DNA from: Acetispira formosa (nom. nud.)
GTDB taxonomy: Bacteria > Desulfobacterota > Desulfarculia > Adiutricales > Adiutricaceae
DNA: 64,000 nucleotides
Assembly (NCBI GenBank): GCA_023525915.1
Contig: CP026657.1
Coordinates: forward strand, 2,938,001-3,002,000
Reading direction: 5' to 3'
Shown: one piece after another, positions 8,818-18,803 of the stretch
How positions within the stretch are numbered: the first letter of the stretch is position 1
Layout of the letters: each line of letters opens with the position of its first letter
Program-made: the position numbers and the translations under genes
The notes under the pieces: generated by a model
What the model saw: only the letters and a program-made list of their open reading frames with translations
What the model was told of the DNA's origin: nothing
Databases searched by the model: none

Positions 8818-8850
8818 GCGGGAGCGGGCTACTCCTCAGCCCGCTCCCGC
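8818..8850. terminator. Perfect 13-bp hairpin after the permease gene
   Basis: GCGGGAGCGGGCT at 8818-8830 and its exact complement at 8838-8850 flank a 7-nt loop. There is no U-tract on either side. It lies between convergent genes and is probably a terminator or transcript-stabilising hairpin. Confidence 0.55.
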
Positions 8851-8901
8851 ATTGAATCGGCCGACTGAAGGCCACACCGGGGCTCCCAGGGCCGGAATCT
8901 A

Positions 8902-8927
8902 GCAAAAACATTTCTCCCGCTGGCCGG
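8902..8927. repeat. Solo right arm of family C hairpin
   Basis: GCAAAAACATTTCTCCCGC at 8902 matches the right arm of the family C hairpins at 5261 and 19852. The matching left arm and loop are absent here, so this is a half element. Confidence 0.6.
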
Positions 8928-8930
8928 ACT

Positions 8931-10091
8931 TTATTTTTCCGGATCAAACAGCCTGTTCTGTTTGACCGCTTCAATGTCTTTGGTTCCGGCCAGGATCATG
9001 GCGGTGGTCAATTCCTTGTTCAGGTGTTGAAAGACGTCATTGACCCCTTCGGAACCGCCTAAAATCAAACCATACAAGGCCGGGCGGCCGATGGCGACGA
9101 TGTCCGCGCCGCTGGCCAGGGCTTTGAAAACATGGGTGCCTCTTCGCACGCCGCTGTCAAAGACGATGGGAACCCGCTTGTCAACCGCTTTGGCGATAAT
9201 GGGCAGCATGTCAAAAGAAGCCGGAGCGCCGTCCAGTTGTCTTCCGCCATGGTTGGATACCCATATGCCGTCGGCCCCGGCCTTGATGGCTTCTTCCGCC
9301 GCTTCCGGTGACTGAATCCCCTTGACCAGCACAGGCAACCCGCTGACGCTTTTAATAAATTTAATGTCCTCGCCGGAAAAGCCGACTTTGCGGAGCGCCC
9401 GGGCCTGGCTCTGGGTCATGTCCTGGCCTTCATAATAGATCATCACATTGGGCGTCGGTGAACTGTAATTATAGTTGTTTTTCAAATCCGATTCCCGGTT
9501 GCCGGGCGTTCCGGCATCGATGGTGATGATGATGGCCCTGGCCCCGGCATCTTTGGCCCGCTTGACGATAAATTCGTTGTAGCCGGAATCCTTGCTCATA
9601 TAAATCTGAAAGAAAAATGGAGCTTCGGGAGCGCTTTGGGCGATTTCATCAACCAGCACCGAAGAATAAGTGCTGACCGACATGATGGTGCCGGCCTTGT
9701 GAGTGCCGCGTATGGTGGCCCGGTCGGCCTCTTTGTGCACCATTCCGTGGGCGGCCATCGGGGCCAGAATAATTGGGCTGGGCAGATCAAGGCCTAAAAA
9801 ACGCGTTTTTAATTCCACGCCCTCCAGGCCGGTCAGGCCGTCGGGTATTATCTGCTTTTTATCAAAGACGAGCGTGTTGCCGCGCAGGGTGACCTCATCT
9901 TCAGCCCCACCCTCAACATAGCCGAAAGCGCCTTTATTCACTTTTTGTGAAGCCTGTTTTTCCAGCTCATAAAGATTGATTATCTTGATTGGCCCCTCGG
10001 CCTCACTGATTGTTGGGGCCTCCGCCGCCATGAGCGTTTGAGGCATAAACAGCGCCAGAGCCAGCGCAAAAATTTGGATGGATTTTATCAC
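8931..10091 (-). CDS. Exported FMN-dependent alpha-hydroxyacid dehydrogenase/oxidase
   Basis: A 386-aa member of the FMN-dependent alpha-hydroxyacid dehydrogenase family (lactate oxidase, glycolate oxidase, L-lactate dehydrogenase LldD). These oxidise L-2-hydroxyacids to 2-oxoacids. Seen are the FMN-site strand LPSPIILAPMAAHG, FFFQIYMSKD, VLVKGIQSPEAAEEA with the flavin-N1 Lys, the catalytic SNHGGRQLDGAPAS and the phosphate-site DSGVRRGTHVFKALASGA. Residues 1-22 form a Sec-type signal peptide ending in LMAAE, so the protein appears to be exported. That is unusual because FMN is normally inserted in the cytoplasm. The GTG start has GGAGG seven bases upstream. The partner electron acceptor is not identifiable here. 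Confidence 0.85.
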   Translation of the reverse strand: MIKSIQIFALALALFMPQTLMAAEAPTISEAEGPIKIINLYELEKQASQKVNKGAFGYVEGGAEDEVTLRGNTLVFDKKQIIPDGLTGLEGVELKTRFLGLDLPSPIILAPMAAHGMVHKEADRATIRGTHKAGTIMSVSTYSSVLVDEIAQSAPEAPFFFQIYMSKDSGYNEFIVKRAKDAGARAIIITIDAGTPGNRESDLKNNYNYSSPTPNVMIYYEGQDMTQSQARALRKVGFSGEDIKFIKSVSGLPVLVKGIQSPEAAEEAIKAGADGIWVSNHGGRQLDGAPASFDMLPIIAKAVDKRVPIVFDSGVRRGTHVFKALASGADIVAIGRPALYGLILGGSEGVNDVFQHLNKELTTAMILAGTKDIEAVKQNRLFDPEK

Positions 10092-10122
10092 TACCTTACC
10101 TCCGGTTGAATAAATTGCCTTG

Positions 10123-10172
10123 CGGGGAGGGCGAGTTCAACCCAGGCCGGGTTTGAACTCGCCCCCTCCGCG
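10123..10172 (-). terminator. Long hairpin between autotransporter and FMN dehydrogenase genes
   Basis: The arms at about 10123-10143 and 10149-10172 pair over some 20 bp (GGGAGGGCGAGTTCAA with its complement, small mismatches). On the minus strand it follows the autotransporter stop by three bases. It has no long U-tract, so termination may be partial. Confidence 0.55.
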
Positions 10173-10174
10173 GC

Positions 10175-13100
10175 TTAAAAGGCCAGCCGCACGCCGAGTT
10201 CGCCGGTGAATTCCCTCTCGCTGCCGAAATGTTCGGTGGAGCTTCTGGCCCCCAGTTCCCCGTAGATGGAATATTGATCGTTGGCCCAGTTATGGGTGCC
10301 GCCCACGGCCAGACCTACCCAGTTGTCATTAATCTGGCTTTTGTGTTTGACCTTGTTCAAACTGACTGTGGATTCACCTTTGAACTCGTGATAATAGTTG
10401 ACCAGGCCGTAGAACTTGTTGCGGCTGACCATTCCAGGCGAAGCCTCATAACTGTTCTCATAATTCACGGCCAGACCCAGACGGGCCTCCAGGCTCTTGA
10501 ATTTCTCCTCATGAACGACAGTGGTGTACTGCGGGTCAATAAAAGAATCAAAGGTGGTTTCAGACCAGCTCAACTGACCCTGAGGGGTCAGTGACCACTT
10601 TTCGTCCAGATCGAAAATCTGCCCGATTTCCAGGCTGAAAGCCTTGCCCCGGCCGTCGTTGGAGCTGACCTGATTGCCAGCCGATGTGATCGTGTGGGAC
10701 CGGATGTCGGTATCGAACCAGTTGTAGCGGGCTTGGGCGTCGGCGTAAAAGCCGCCGTCGCTGTACCAGGTCAGGGAGGCCCCCAAGCCTTTGTTACGGG
10801 TCTTGAGTTTCCCGTCGCCGTTGGGGGATTTGACTTCAGCGTCACCCTGGCCGAAGTTGGCGTTCACGCCGCCGATGAGCTTGGAGCCGTTTTCAAACAC
10901 ATAAACCGGCCAGTCCAGGCCCACGTTCAAACGGCCGTAATCCAGTTCATATTCACTCTGTTCGTTTCCGGTGTCGGAACCCAGGTTGGGCTTGAAGGTG
11001 CCGGTGGCCCCTTCCATACGAATCCAGGGCCCCCGGTTTTCAATGGCCCGTTCCCCTTCGCTCACAGGATAAGCGTCATTGACCACCGGCACACTGCCGG
11101 GGCTGTTGACCCAGTTGCGGTGGCCGACCCGCTGCTCCAGGGTGGGCAAGCGGTTCAGGGTCCCCAGAATCAGGGCATAAGATTCATACAGCGGCGTGTT
11201 GGGGTTGACCACTTTTACATTGCCGCCGCCCGGTTTCATGGCGTTGCGCAGATAGATGCCGGTGGAGTTCTGATTCACGGCGCCCGCTTGATAATCGTAG
11301 TCAAAATCGTCTTCCATCCAATAGGCGTAAGCCCCGGCTACCACGGCGTCCCGGCCGTCCCTGGTTTTGAAATCGGATACCAGCTTAAACTTGGCTCCCT
11401 GGGCCACATGATCGTCGGTGCCGACGATGCGGATGATCTCGATGCCCTGGGTGGTCAGGGCCCCGTCGCCGCCCTGATGAGTGACTCTGACCCCGGTGAC
11501 AGCGCTGTTGTCTTCCACTTTATCCTGAATAACCAGGGTGCCGTGCTGGGAGGTGTCGTCAATCAGCTGGGTGTGGATTTCAATCGTGGCCCCTTCGGTG
11601 GCCGTATAACTTCCGGCCAGGGTCAGGGCGTTGAACTGGGTTACATCTATCAGGGGATCGTTGACGTTCCAGATATACTGGTCCAGACCCGGAGCGATGG
11701 TGCCGCTATTGGTAACGGTGGTTTTAGTGACTCCATTTTGGCCGATGATGTCCAGACGAGTGGTGTCGGCGGAGTTGGAATTGGCCAGAATTTCATCATT
11801 GAGCATGTTGCCGATAACTCCCTGACCTTCCAGCCTGGCCCCGGCGGCGATGGTCACCGCGCTGGTGTTGACCGCGCCGATGTAATAGCCGAGATTGTTC
11901 GGGTCGATGTCAAAGGAATAGATGCGATAGATGCCCTCGTTGATGTTGGTGGCCCCGCTGTAATATTGAAAGCCGTCTATGCCCATCACGCCGCTGCCTG
12001 TCTTGGTCAGAGGCCCGGCGCCGTAACCGGTGCGGTATGGCGCCTGAGCCCGGGTGTAGGGTGGAAAAGCGAACAGCGGATCGTCGTCGCCGTCCTGAAG
12101 GGTGTTGTTGCTGAAAATAATCGAATAGCCCTGGGTGTCGATAATCCCGCCGCCTTCGTTGAAGAAGATGTTGCTGGTGAACTCATTGCCGCCCAGATCG
12201 CCGTCAAAGCGCAGGGTGCCGGAGGTATTGCCGGCCGGGTTGGGGCCGACCCCATAGTCGCCCCCGTAATAGGTCGTATTGGAATGATAGCCCAGATAGA
12301 GGTCGCTATAGCCCAGGCCGCTGGTGTTTTTGATGGCCACCGCGCCTTCCTTGACCCAGGTGCCGCCCTGGTGCTCGTTGTTCCCGTAAAGGGCCAGAAC
12401 GCCCCCGCCGGTCTTGTCCAGCCGCACCCCGCCGGTGGTGTCGATGTTGGCCGCAGCGGCCTGGGTGATGTTAGAGTTGATCTGCATGTTGAAGCCGTCG
12501 GTGTCGATGGTCACCCGATTGGGTATGGTCACGTTCGGCAGGGTGTTGTCGCCGATGACCACCTGGCGCGTATCCATCAAAGTGTTGCCGGCCAGTTGCA
12601 GAACGGTCTGGTTCCACAGCTCGAGCTGTGGCCCGGCTCCCAGGGAATTGTTGCTGTTAATGACCAGAGTGCCTTCCTTAATCCTGGTGTTGCCCTGATA
12701 GCTGCTGTTGCCCAAGAGCTTCAGAACGCCGGGGCCGATCTTGTCCAGCCCGCCCGCGCCGCTGATGTTGCCGCCGAAAGTGCCGGTGTTGCCCAGGGTG
12801 TTGATGGTGGCCGTGCCGCTGTTGAGATTAATGGGCCGGGTGCTGTTGGTGATGCTGGCCATCAATTCCAGAGTGGTCTGGTCATACAGATTGAGCGCCC
12901 CGGCTTCGGAGCCTAGGGCATTGTTGTTATTAATGGCCAGGGTGCCCTTTTTGACGGTGGTGCCGCCGGAATAGCTGTTGCTGCCGGTCAGTTCGACCCG
13001 GCTGTTGCTGGGGGCGGCCCCGCTTTGGTCATCGATGACCAGACTGCCGGCTCCGCTGACCACTCCGCTGAAAACGCCCTTGTTGCCGCGGGTATCGATG

Positions 13101-16100
13101 GTGGCCTCCCCGCCGGTGAGGTTGACGGCTCTGGCGCTGGTAACGTCTGCGTTCAGTTGCAGGGCGGTCTGGCCGTCCATCTTCAGGCCGCCGCTGGTTG
13201 CGCCGAGAGCCTGGTCATCGGAAATGATCACCCGGCCCTGTTGAATCCAGGTGCCCCCGGTATAATCGTTGGCGACGTCGGTCAGTTCCAGGCTGCCTGA
13301 GCCGCGTTTAATCAACTGACCGACGCCGGAGATCTTTCCATCCACTTTGCCGATGTTGGCCTGGGTATCGATGGTGGCGGAAGCGCCGGTGAGGTTGATC
13401 GGCCTTTGGGCCATAGTGACATCCGCGTCCATACGCAGGGTAGTGGCGTTTTGCAGCTCCAGAGTGCTGGTGCCGCCGCCGCCGAGAGCCCCGTCGTCCT
13501 TGATGGCCACGGTGCCGGCCGCGACCACGGTGCCGCCCTGATAGGTGTTGGCGTTGTTGTAAAGGGCCAGCACGCCGCTGCCGGTCTTGATCAACTGCCC
13601 CGTGCCGTCGATCAGGCCGCTGAATGTGCCGGTGTTGGCCTGGGTATTGATGGTGGCGGTGGTTCCGGCCAGATGAATGGCCCGGCTGGCGGAATCAACC
13701 GTACCATCGAGTCGCAGGGTGGTGGCGTCTTCCATGGTCAAAGCGCCGCCCGCGTCGCCCAGGCCGCTGTCGTTCTTAATGGCCACTGTGCCCTCATTGA
13801 TGGTGGTGCCGCCCTTATAGGTGTTTTCCCCATAAAGGGCCAGGGTGCCCGTTCCGTCTTTAACCAGTGTGGTTGCCGTGGCCGTGGGGTCCTCGGCAAT
13901 GGCCGAGTTGATGGTGCCGTCAAAGGTTTGGGTATTGATGTTCACCTGATTGGGAGCGCCGGGGGTAACGGTGGTGTTGCCGATCAGGATTTGCTTGTTG
14001 TTGAGGGTGGCGGCCGCGTCCAGGCGCAGGATGGTCTGGTTCCAGAGTTCCAGGGCCTGGCCTGTGCCTAAGGCGCTTTGGCCCTTAATGGCCAGGGTGC
14101 CATCCTTTATCCGGGTGTTTCCGGTGTAAGAGTTGTTGCCATAAAGGGCCAGGGTGCCGTCGCCGGTTTTGTCCAGCCCGCCGCTGCCGGTGATCGAGCC
14201 TTCAAAGGTGCCGGTGTTGCTCTGGGTGTTGATGGTGGCGGTGGCCGCGTTGATGGTGACCGGCCTTTGCCCGACGTTGACGTTGGCGTCCAGTTGCAGG
14301 GTGGTTCCATCATTCATGGTCAGGCGTCCGGTGGAAGCCCCCAGGGAGTTGTCATTATTAATGGCCAGCGTACCCTCACTGATGGTGGTGCCGCCGGTGT
14401 GGACGTTGTTGCCATACAATTTCAGGGTGCCGGAGCCGTCTTTGTTCAGGGTCCCGCCGCCCTTGACCTGCCCGTCGAATTCGGCGGTGTTGGCCTGGGT
14501 GTCGATGGTGGCTGTGCCGCTAAGGTTGATGTCCCGGCCGGAAGAGATGTTGTCGTCGTCCAGACGCAGGGTGGTCTGATCATACATGGTCAGTCCGGGG
14601 CCGAAGCGGCCGAGGCCATTGTCGTTTTTAATGGCCACTGTGCCCTCTTTGATGGTGGTGCCGCCGCCGTAAACGTTATTGCCGTATAACTCCAGAACGC
14701 CCGTGCCCTCCTTGGTCAGCGCGCCGGGGCCGCTTATGCTGTTGTTGAAGGTGCCGGTATTGCCCTGAGTGTCGATGGCGGCCGCGCCGGTGAGGGTGAC
14801 CTCGCGGTTGGAAGAGATGGTGTTGTTGAGCTGGAGGGTGGTCGAATCTTCCAGCACCAGCCGGCTGTTGGTGGTGGTGTCGCCCAGGGAGCCGTCGGCG
14901 GCAATGGCCAGAGTGCCGCCGGAGACGGTGGTTATGCCTTTGTAGATATTGCTGGTGTTGGAGAGGGTCAGGGTGCCGTCGCCGGTCTTGGTCAGACCGC
15001 CGTTTCCGTCAATAACCTGGCTGATGGTGGTTTGGATATTGGCCCCGTTGGTGTTGATGGTGCCGCCGCCTTCCAGAAGGGAAATGGCCCGAAGCTCGCT
15101 CAAATCAAATGAGGCGTCAAACTGGAGGCCGCCGTTGGTCTCGCCCTGGCTCGTGCTGGTGCCCAGTTGGATCGTCCCGCTCGAACCCCCAAGGTCCGAG
15201 TCCTTATCCACGGCCAGGGTTCCTTCCCTGATCCAGGTTCCGCCGGTGTAGGTGTTGTCGCCCTTGGAACTCATGGTCAGGGTGCCTGTTCCCTGCTTGA
15301 TGACCATGCCGCCGCCGGTGATGGCCTGGCCGGTGTAGGAGTCGCTGTTGGTCTGGGTGAAGGTCAGTTGGCCTCCGGCATCGACCTTGACGCTGGCGGC
15401 GTTGTTGATGCCCTGGGCCTGGACATCCAAAATGCCGCCCTGAATATCGACCGCGCCCGTGAATTCCTTGGCGGCCCCCAATATGGACAGGACGCCGTTT
15501 TTGACGACCACTGAGTTAATGCCTTTGAGCGTGCCGCTGATAGGCTCGGAGGGGTGGGGATCGTTAGGGGTGACGGGAACTTCGCCCATGATCAGCCAGG
15601 AGCCCGTCCCGGTTTTCGTTATGCTCGAAAAGTTCAAGACCGAGCCGTAGAGCTCGCCGGCCGGACCTGCAACGTCGGCATCCAGGGTCAAATCGTTGGT
15701 GCCGCCGCCGCCGTTGACGTTGCCGGTGACGACCGATCCCGCCCCGAAAGTCAGGCTGTCGTTGCCCTTGCCGAACAACAGAGAGCCTTCAACCCTCCCA
15801 TGATTGTCAAAAACCAGGCCCGGGCCGGAATCGCCCTGGCTGCTGCCGAAGACGTTATAGCCATTGCCCTTGCCCGTGGAAATGGTGCCGTAATTTTCCA
15901 CTTGGTTTCGCTGACTGTCATTGCCGGCTACAGCCACATCCTGAAACCAGAGGGCGGCTCCGTTCTGGCTGTGGATTTCGCCTCTGTTGACGATGGTGTT
16001 GCCATAGCCGTGAACATTGATGGCTTCACCGTTGGTGGTGGTGCCGTTCTGCTTGACGGAGGCCCCGGCGGCGATGTTGATTTGGTTGTTGCTATTGGCT

Positions 16101-16510
16101 TCGATGACGTTGGGTCCGCTGTTGTAGTGGCCGCCGCTGTTGGTGTTGGCGTTGCCCTGAACGGAGGCCCCGTTTTGGATATTGATCACGGAATTGTCAT
16201 GGGTGCTGATGACCGTGCCCCCGCCGGTGGCGTTCAGGATGCTGGTGGTTGCGCCGTCGCCCACGGTGATGGTGTAGCCGTCGCCGCCGCTGCCGCTGCC
16301 GCCGCCGATGCTGGCGGAAATGGTGCCGCCGCTATCGCAGTTGACAGTCATGCCGTTGGTGGTGCACTGGGCCAGGGCCGTCCCGCCGGGGGCCGCCAGC
16401 AACAGGGCCAGTGACAGAGTCAGAAACAGAGCCAGACCGATGGCTGATTTTCCTGGATTTCCATTGGAGGCGCCGCGAGTGGCGGCGAAGCCGGAGCAAG
16501 GTTTGATCAT
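10175..16510 (-). CDS. Type V autotransporter with beta-strand-repeat passenger
   Basis: A 2111-aa classical autotransporter. The chosen ATG at 16510 has GGAG seven bases upstream; the open frame extends 40 codons further but without a ribosome site. An extended signal peptide ends near GGTALAQC. The passenger, roughly residues 45-1830, is built from about a dozen or more autotransporter-associated beta-strand repeats of the form LTKTGDGTLTL, GGTTIxEGTxAI, NDNxLG, spaced 60-90 residues apart. This predicts a long right-handed beta-helix. The last 270 residues are an outer-membrane beta-barrel ending in LAF, the usual C-terminal aromatic for BAM recognition. Its role is surface adhesion or biofilm by analogy only; no protease catalytic site was seen. 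A bidirectional shadow ORF of 740 aa on the other strand is an artefact of the repeats. Confidence 0.9.
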   Translation of the reverse strand: MIKPCSGFAATRGASNGNPGKSAIGLALFLTLSLALLLAAPGGTALAQCTTNGMTVNCDSGGTISASIGGGSGSGGDGYTITVGDGATTSILNATGGGTVISTHDNSVINIQNGASVQGNANTNSGGHYNSGPNVIEANSNNQINIAAGASVKQNGTTTNGEAINVHGYGNTIVNRGEIHSQNGAALWFQDVAVAGNDSQRNQVENYGTISTGKGNGYNVFGSSQGDSGPGLVFDNHGRVEGSLLFGKGNDSLTFGAGSVVTGNVNGGGGTNDLTLDADVAGPAGELYGSVLNFSSITKTGTGSWLIMGEVPVTPNDPHPSEPISGTLKGINSVVVKNGVLSILGAAKEFTGAVDIQGGILDVQAQGINNAASVKVDAGGQLTFTQTNSDSYTGQAITGGGMVIKQGTGTLTMSSKGDNTYTGGTWIREGTLAVDKDSDLGGSSGTIQLGTSTSQGETNGGLQFDASFDLSELRAISLLEGGGTINTNGANIQTTISQVIDGNGGLTKTGDGTLTLSNTSNIYKGITTVSGGTLAIAADGSLGDTTTNSRLVLEDSTTLQLNNTISSNREVTLTGAAAIDTQGNTGTFNNSISGPGALTKEGTGVLELYGNNVYGGGTTIKEGTVAIKNDNGLGRFGPGLTMYDQTTLRLDDDNISSGRDINLSGTATIDTQANTAEFDGQVKGGGTLNKDGSGTLKLYGNNVHTGGTTISEGTLAINNDNSLGASTGRLTMNDGTTLQLDANVNVGQRPVTINAATATINTQSNTGTFEGSITGSGGLDKTGDGTLALYGNNSYTGNTRIKDGTLAIKGQSALGTGQALELWNQTILRLDAAATLNNKQILIGNTTVTPGAPNQVNINTQTFDGTINSAIAEDPTATATTLVKDGTGTLALYGENTYKGGTTINEGTVAIKNDSGLGDAGGALTMEDATTLRLDGTVDSASRAIHLAGTTATINTQANTGTFSGLIDGTGQLIKTGSGVLALYNNANTYQGGTVVAAGTVAIKDDGALGGGGTSTLELQNATTLRMDADVTMAQRPINLTGASATIDTQANIGKVDGKISGVGQLIKRGSGSLELTDVANDYTGGTWIQQGRVIISDDQALGATSGGLKMDGQTALQLNADVTSARAVNLTGGEATIDTRGNKGVFSGVVSGAGSLVIDDQSGAAPSNSRVELTGSNSYSGGTTVKKGTLAINNNNALGSEAGALNLYDQTTLELMASITNSTRPINLNSGTATINTLGNTGTFGGNISGAGGLDKIGPGVLKLLGNSSYQGNTRIKEGTLVINSNNSLGAGPQLELWNQTVLQLAGNTLMDTRQVVIGDNTLPNVTIPNRVTIDTDGFNMQINSNITQAAAANIDTTGGVRLDKTGGGVLALYGNNEHQGGTWVKEGAVAIKNTSGLGYSDLYLGYHSNTTYYGGDYGVGPNPAGNTSGTLRFDGDLGGNEFTSNIFFNEGGGIIDTQGYSIIFSNNTLQDGDDDPLFAFPPYTRAQAPYRTGYGAGPLTKTGSGVMGIDGFQYYSGATNINEGIYRIYSFDIDPNNLGYYIGAVNTSAVTIAAGARLEGQGVIGNMLNDEILANSNSADTTRLDIIGQNGVTKTTVTNSGTIAPGLDQYIWNVNDPLIDVTQFNALTLAGSYTATEGATIEIHTQLIDDTSQHGTLVIQDKVEDNSAVTGVRVTHQGGDGALTTQGIEIIRIVGTDDHVAQGAKFKLVSDFKTRDGRDAVVAGAYAYWMEDDFDYDYQAGAVNQNSTGIYLRNAMKPGGGNVKVVNPNTPLYESYALILGTLNRLPTLEQRVGHRNWVNSPGSVPVVNDAYPVSEGERAIENRGPWIRMEGATGTFKPNLGSDTGNEQSEYELDYGRLNVGLDWPVYVFENGSKLIGGVNANFGQGDAEVKSPNGDGKLKTRNKGLGASLTWYSDGGFYADAQARYNWFDTDIRSHTITSAGNQVSSNDGRGKAFSLEIGQIFDLDEKWSLTPQGQLSWSETTFDSFIDPQYTTVVHEEKFKSLEARLGLAVNYENSYEASPGMVSRNKFYGLVNYYHEFKGESTVSLNKVKHKSQINDNWVGLAVGGTHNWANDQYSIYGELGARSSTEHFGSEREFTGELGVRLAF

Positions 16511-17019
16511 GGTGATTCTCCTTGTCGTTTTGATGCTTGCCCTCATTGCTCCGTACTCTTGAGGACGGCTTAGCCCAAATAAAGCCGCTCGCTGAAACTG
16601 GAGGCGGGCAATACTTTGGCATATTACCATATTTTTAAGGTTTTGTAATTATAATATCTTGGGTTGTACTTTATTTTATATGGGAATATGATTAGTTAAT
16701 AATCAATTTTAAATAAATATACTTTGTATGTATATACTGTTTATAACGTTGATACAATATGCTTTCTTTTCGGCCTTGAGGTTAATGAACTGGTCCAATA
16801 TAAAAAGCCCCGGCCGGAGCGATGCTCCGGCCGGGGCTGTATGATTCTGGGACATCAGCTACAATTCCCACATGAATTGAATGAAGGGGTATCGCTCACA
16901 CCTTCGCGGAGTGCCTGATTTTTTCAGGGCTTTACAGAAACCTATACTATGGAAATTGGAAACCCCGTCTCTGCTGTGATCTGCAAATATTCAAAGTTTC
17001 AGGCTAGTACAATATTTGA
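16511..17019. other. A+T-rich intergenic region upstream of the autotransporter
   Basis: No gene seen in about 510 nt. The part next to the autotransporter (16640-16740) is very A+T-rich and contains a minus-strand TATAAT-like hexamer near 16650, which may be its promoter. The part next to the beta-helix gene contains that gene's terminator at 16801-16838 and otherwise nothing I recognise. Confidence 0.4.
16801..16838 (-). terminator. Strong intrinsic terminator for the beta-helix gene
   Basis: AGCCCCGGCCGGAGC at 16806-16820 pairs perfectly over 15 bp with 16824-16838. On the minus strand the stem is followed by a T-run (the AAAAA at 16802-16806). It lies about 180 nt downstream of the stop at 17020. 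Confidence 0.85.
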
Positions 17020-18228
17020 TCAATAGGCATAACAAAGTCCGAAAGATGATGACTCTGCGATACCCTCCATTGAACCTGGCAAACTGTTTATATCACCTTC
17101 CATATGCTGAATTAGAGAATGGGTTTTGACATAAAATTTTCGCCCGGTTCCATTTCCACTAAAAGTATAATTTTCAAGACTTACTTCAGAGTGTCGAAAA
17201 ATATTAAAGAAAATCGTCCATGAACAGGAACCGGAAAGTATTATTTCAGCGCCCTTTAAAAGAAGAGAGGCTCTGGCCCATACCAAAAAAGGATATCTGC
17301 CGGTATAATTTTCAAAATAGATCTTAGCGTCAGTCTCTTTGGTGGTTAAAACACCACCATAACAAATATTAAAAGCGTCTCCCACCCCTCCAACAGCAGG
17401 TGCCTTGATTTTAATATTATCAATGCTGACTCTTCCATCATTTACATAAATACCCGTGGAATAATTTTCTAAAGTAAAGTTTTGGAGTATCAACCAGAAT
17501 TTGTTAATGGAGCCTATGATATTGAAGGCATTGCCGGAGGGGTTGGAAAAAGTGGTTTTGTCCATTCCGGCGCCGTTAATATAAATATTAGCAGCGTTTG
17601 CGAAGTAACCGGTCCTTATTTGAATGTTGCCGCTCCACACGCCGGGGCCGAAGTTTATGATGACATCCTTCACGTTGGCATCAAAAGAGCCGGGCCCGGT
17701 TATGTATTTATTAAAAAAACCTTGCCAAGTAGCCATAGCGGTAGTTTCAGACAAACCGTCATTATCATCGCAGCCTTCATGATAAATAAAAAACTCGATC
17801 GCGGCGTTCAGCTTTTTTGTACAGTTGCAATCTGCTCCCTGTACATTTTTCCATTCACTCCAAGCCACTTTTGGTTTCTGCCCTTCAACAGTGGCTACAG
17901 TTCCCAGCCTGCGCCAAATATTACCTACAGAAGCGTCCCAAACTGTCTGAGTTGCGCTGATGACCGAAGTCGGAGGGCATGGACAAGAACAATCGCAGCC
18001 TTGGCGCTCGGCCACATCCACCGCAAAATAAAACGGCGCGGTCAGGGGAAAGTTCTGGCTGTCAAGGCTGGCCACATAGATATGCTCCGGTTTAAGAAAG
18101 TAATCATCGGCATTAATTACATAATCAGCAACCTGATAGATGCTGCCGCCGCAAACTTTGTCTTCCAGATGGTTAATGGCTTTTTCGGCTTGCTCAAGGT
18201 ACGAAACAAATTCGAAATGATTTTTCAT
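17020..18228 (-). CDS. Predicted right-handed beta-helix (pectin-lyase-like) protein, possibly tailspike-like
   Basis: A 402-aa protein of unknown function. The ATG at 18228 has AAGGAG eight bases upstream. Residues 1-95 are a mixed region, then comes a cysteine-rich stretch (CDCSCPCPP) and a segment with paired tryptophans. From about residue 165 the sequence has short turn-strand rungs such as IYINGAGMDKTTFSNPSG, GIYVNDGRVSIDNIKI and LLLKGAEIILSG. These are typical of pectate-lyase-like beta-helices seen in phage tailspikes and surface glycan-binding proteins. There is no signal peptide. Base composition is clearly more A+T-rich than the flanking genes and it sits beside tRNA-Arg, so acquisition by transfer is likely, although no integrase or phage gene is present here. 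Confidence 0.5.
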   Translation of the reverse strand: MKNHFEFVSYLEQAEKAINHLEDKVCGGSIYQVADYVINADDYFLKPEHIYVASLDSQNFPLTAPFYFAVDVAERQGCDCSCPCPPTSVISATQTVWDASVGNIWRRLGTVATVEGQKPKVAWSEWKNVQGADCNCTKKLNAAIEFFIYHEGCDDNDGLSETTAMATWQGFFNKYITGPGSFDANVKDVIINFGPGVWSGNIQIRTGYFANAANIYINGAGMDKTTFSNPSGNAFNIIGSINKFWLILQNFTLENYSTGIYVNDGRVSIDNIKIKAPAVGGVGDAFNICYGGVLTTKETDAKIYFENYTGRYPFLVWARASLLLKGAEIILSGSCSWTIFFNIFRHSEVSLENYTFSGNGTGRKFYVKTHSLIQHMEGDINSLPGSMEGIAESSSFGLCYAY

Positions 18229-18401
18229 ACTCTTTCTCCTTGAAATTTTAAATGGCAATAATTGGCCACGACTCTCAAGATAGCATTTATGCATGAAAAT
18301 CAGCACACTAACAAATGTCAGGGATAAATAAACTTGGTTCTGTTGACATTATTGGGTTTTACCTGTTTACGCAAGCTCCGGTTCAAGTGTTGACCAAAAG
18401 C

Positions 18402-18440
18402 AAAAGGGTTATAGCCAGATAAGCTATAACCCTTTGAAGT
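18402..18440 (-). terminator. Intrinsic terminator of the tRNA-Arg transcript
   Basis: AAAGGGTTATAGC at 18403-18415 pairs perfectly over 13 bp with 18423-18435 around a 7-nt loop. On the minus strand it is followed by TTTTGCTTTT. It ends the transcript of the tRNA just upstream. Confidence 0.8.
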
Positions 18441-18447
18441 AAATGAA

Positions 18448-18524
<77 letters not shown>

Positions 18525-18803
18525 TTGATGCGTAGCAAGTTTACCACAAATACACAGCCATCACAATACTGTTTCTCTACCTCTGATATTTGTCCGCTTA
18601 TTTCCGATAAAATTATGTTATAATATTTTTTCAGCCTCAAAACACACAGTGACAGACCAGACAGTGTTCAGTTTCAGACGACAGTACCCCTGTGTGACCT
18701 GCGGCCGTAAGAATTTTTTGACGGGTAGACTCAAGGCAGCGCAACCCTTCTCTCTTTATCTGAATAATCCTCAACTCCAGCCCATTCATATGCGGAGGTT
18801 TTT
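18525..18803 (+). other. Intergenic leader upstream of nadK, possible structured transcript
   Basis: A TATAAT at 18619-18624 suggests a start of transcription near 18631, leaving about 170 nt before the nadK TTG codon. The segment 18640-18760 includes CACACAG/CTGTGTG and TTGA/TCAA pairings, so a structured leader or small RNA is possible. I could not assign it to a known RNA family. Confidence 0.25.

Noticed and set aside
10694..12916. A 740-codon open frame opposite the autotransporter gene
   Set aside because: It mirrors the low-complexity, GC-rich repeats of the passenger, has no ribosome site and no recognisable domain; the autotransporter frame has signal, repeats and barrel.
18631..18800. 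The nadK leader as 6S RNA
   Set aside because: Some pairing and a promoter are visible, but I could not find the long rod-like fold with a central bubble.
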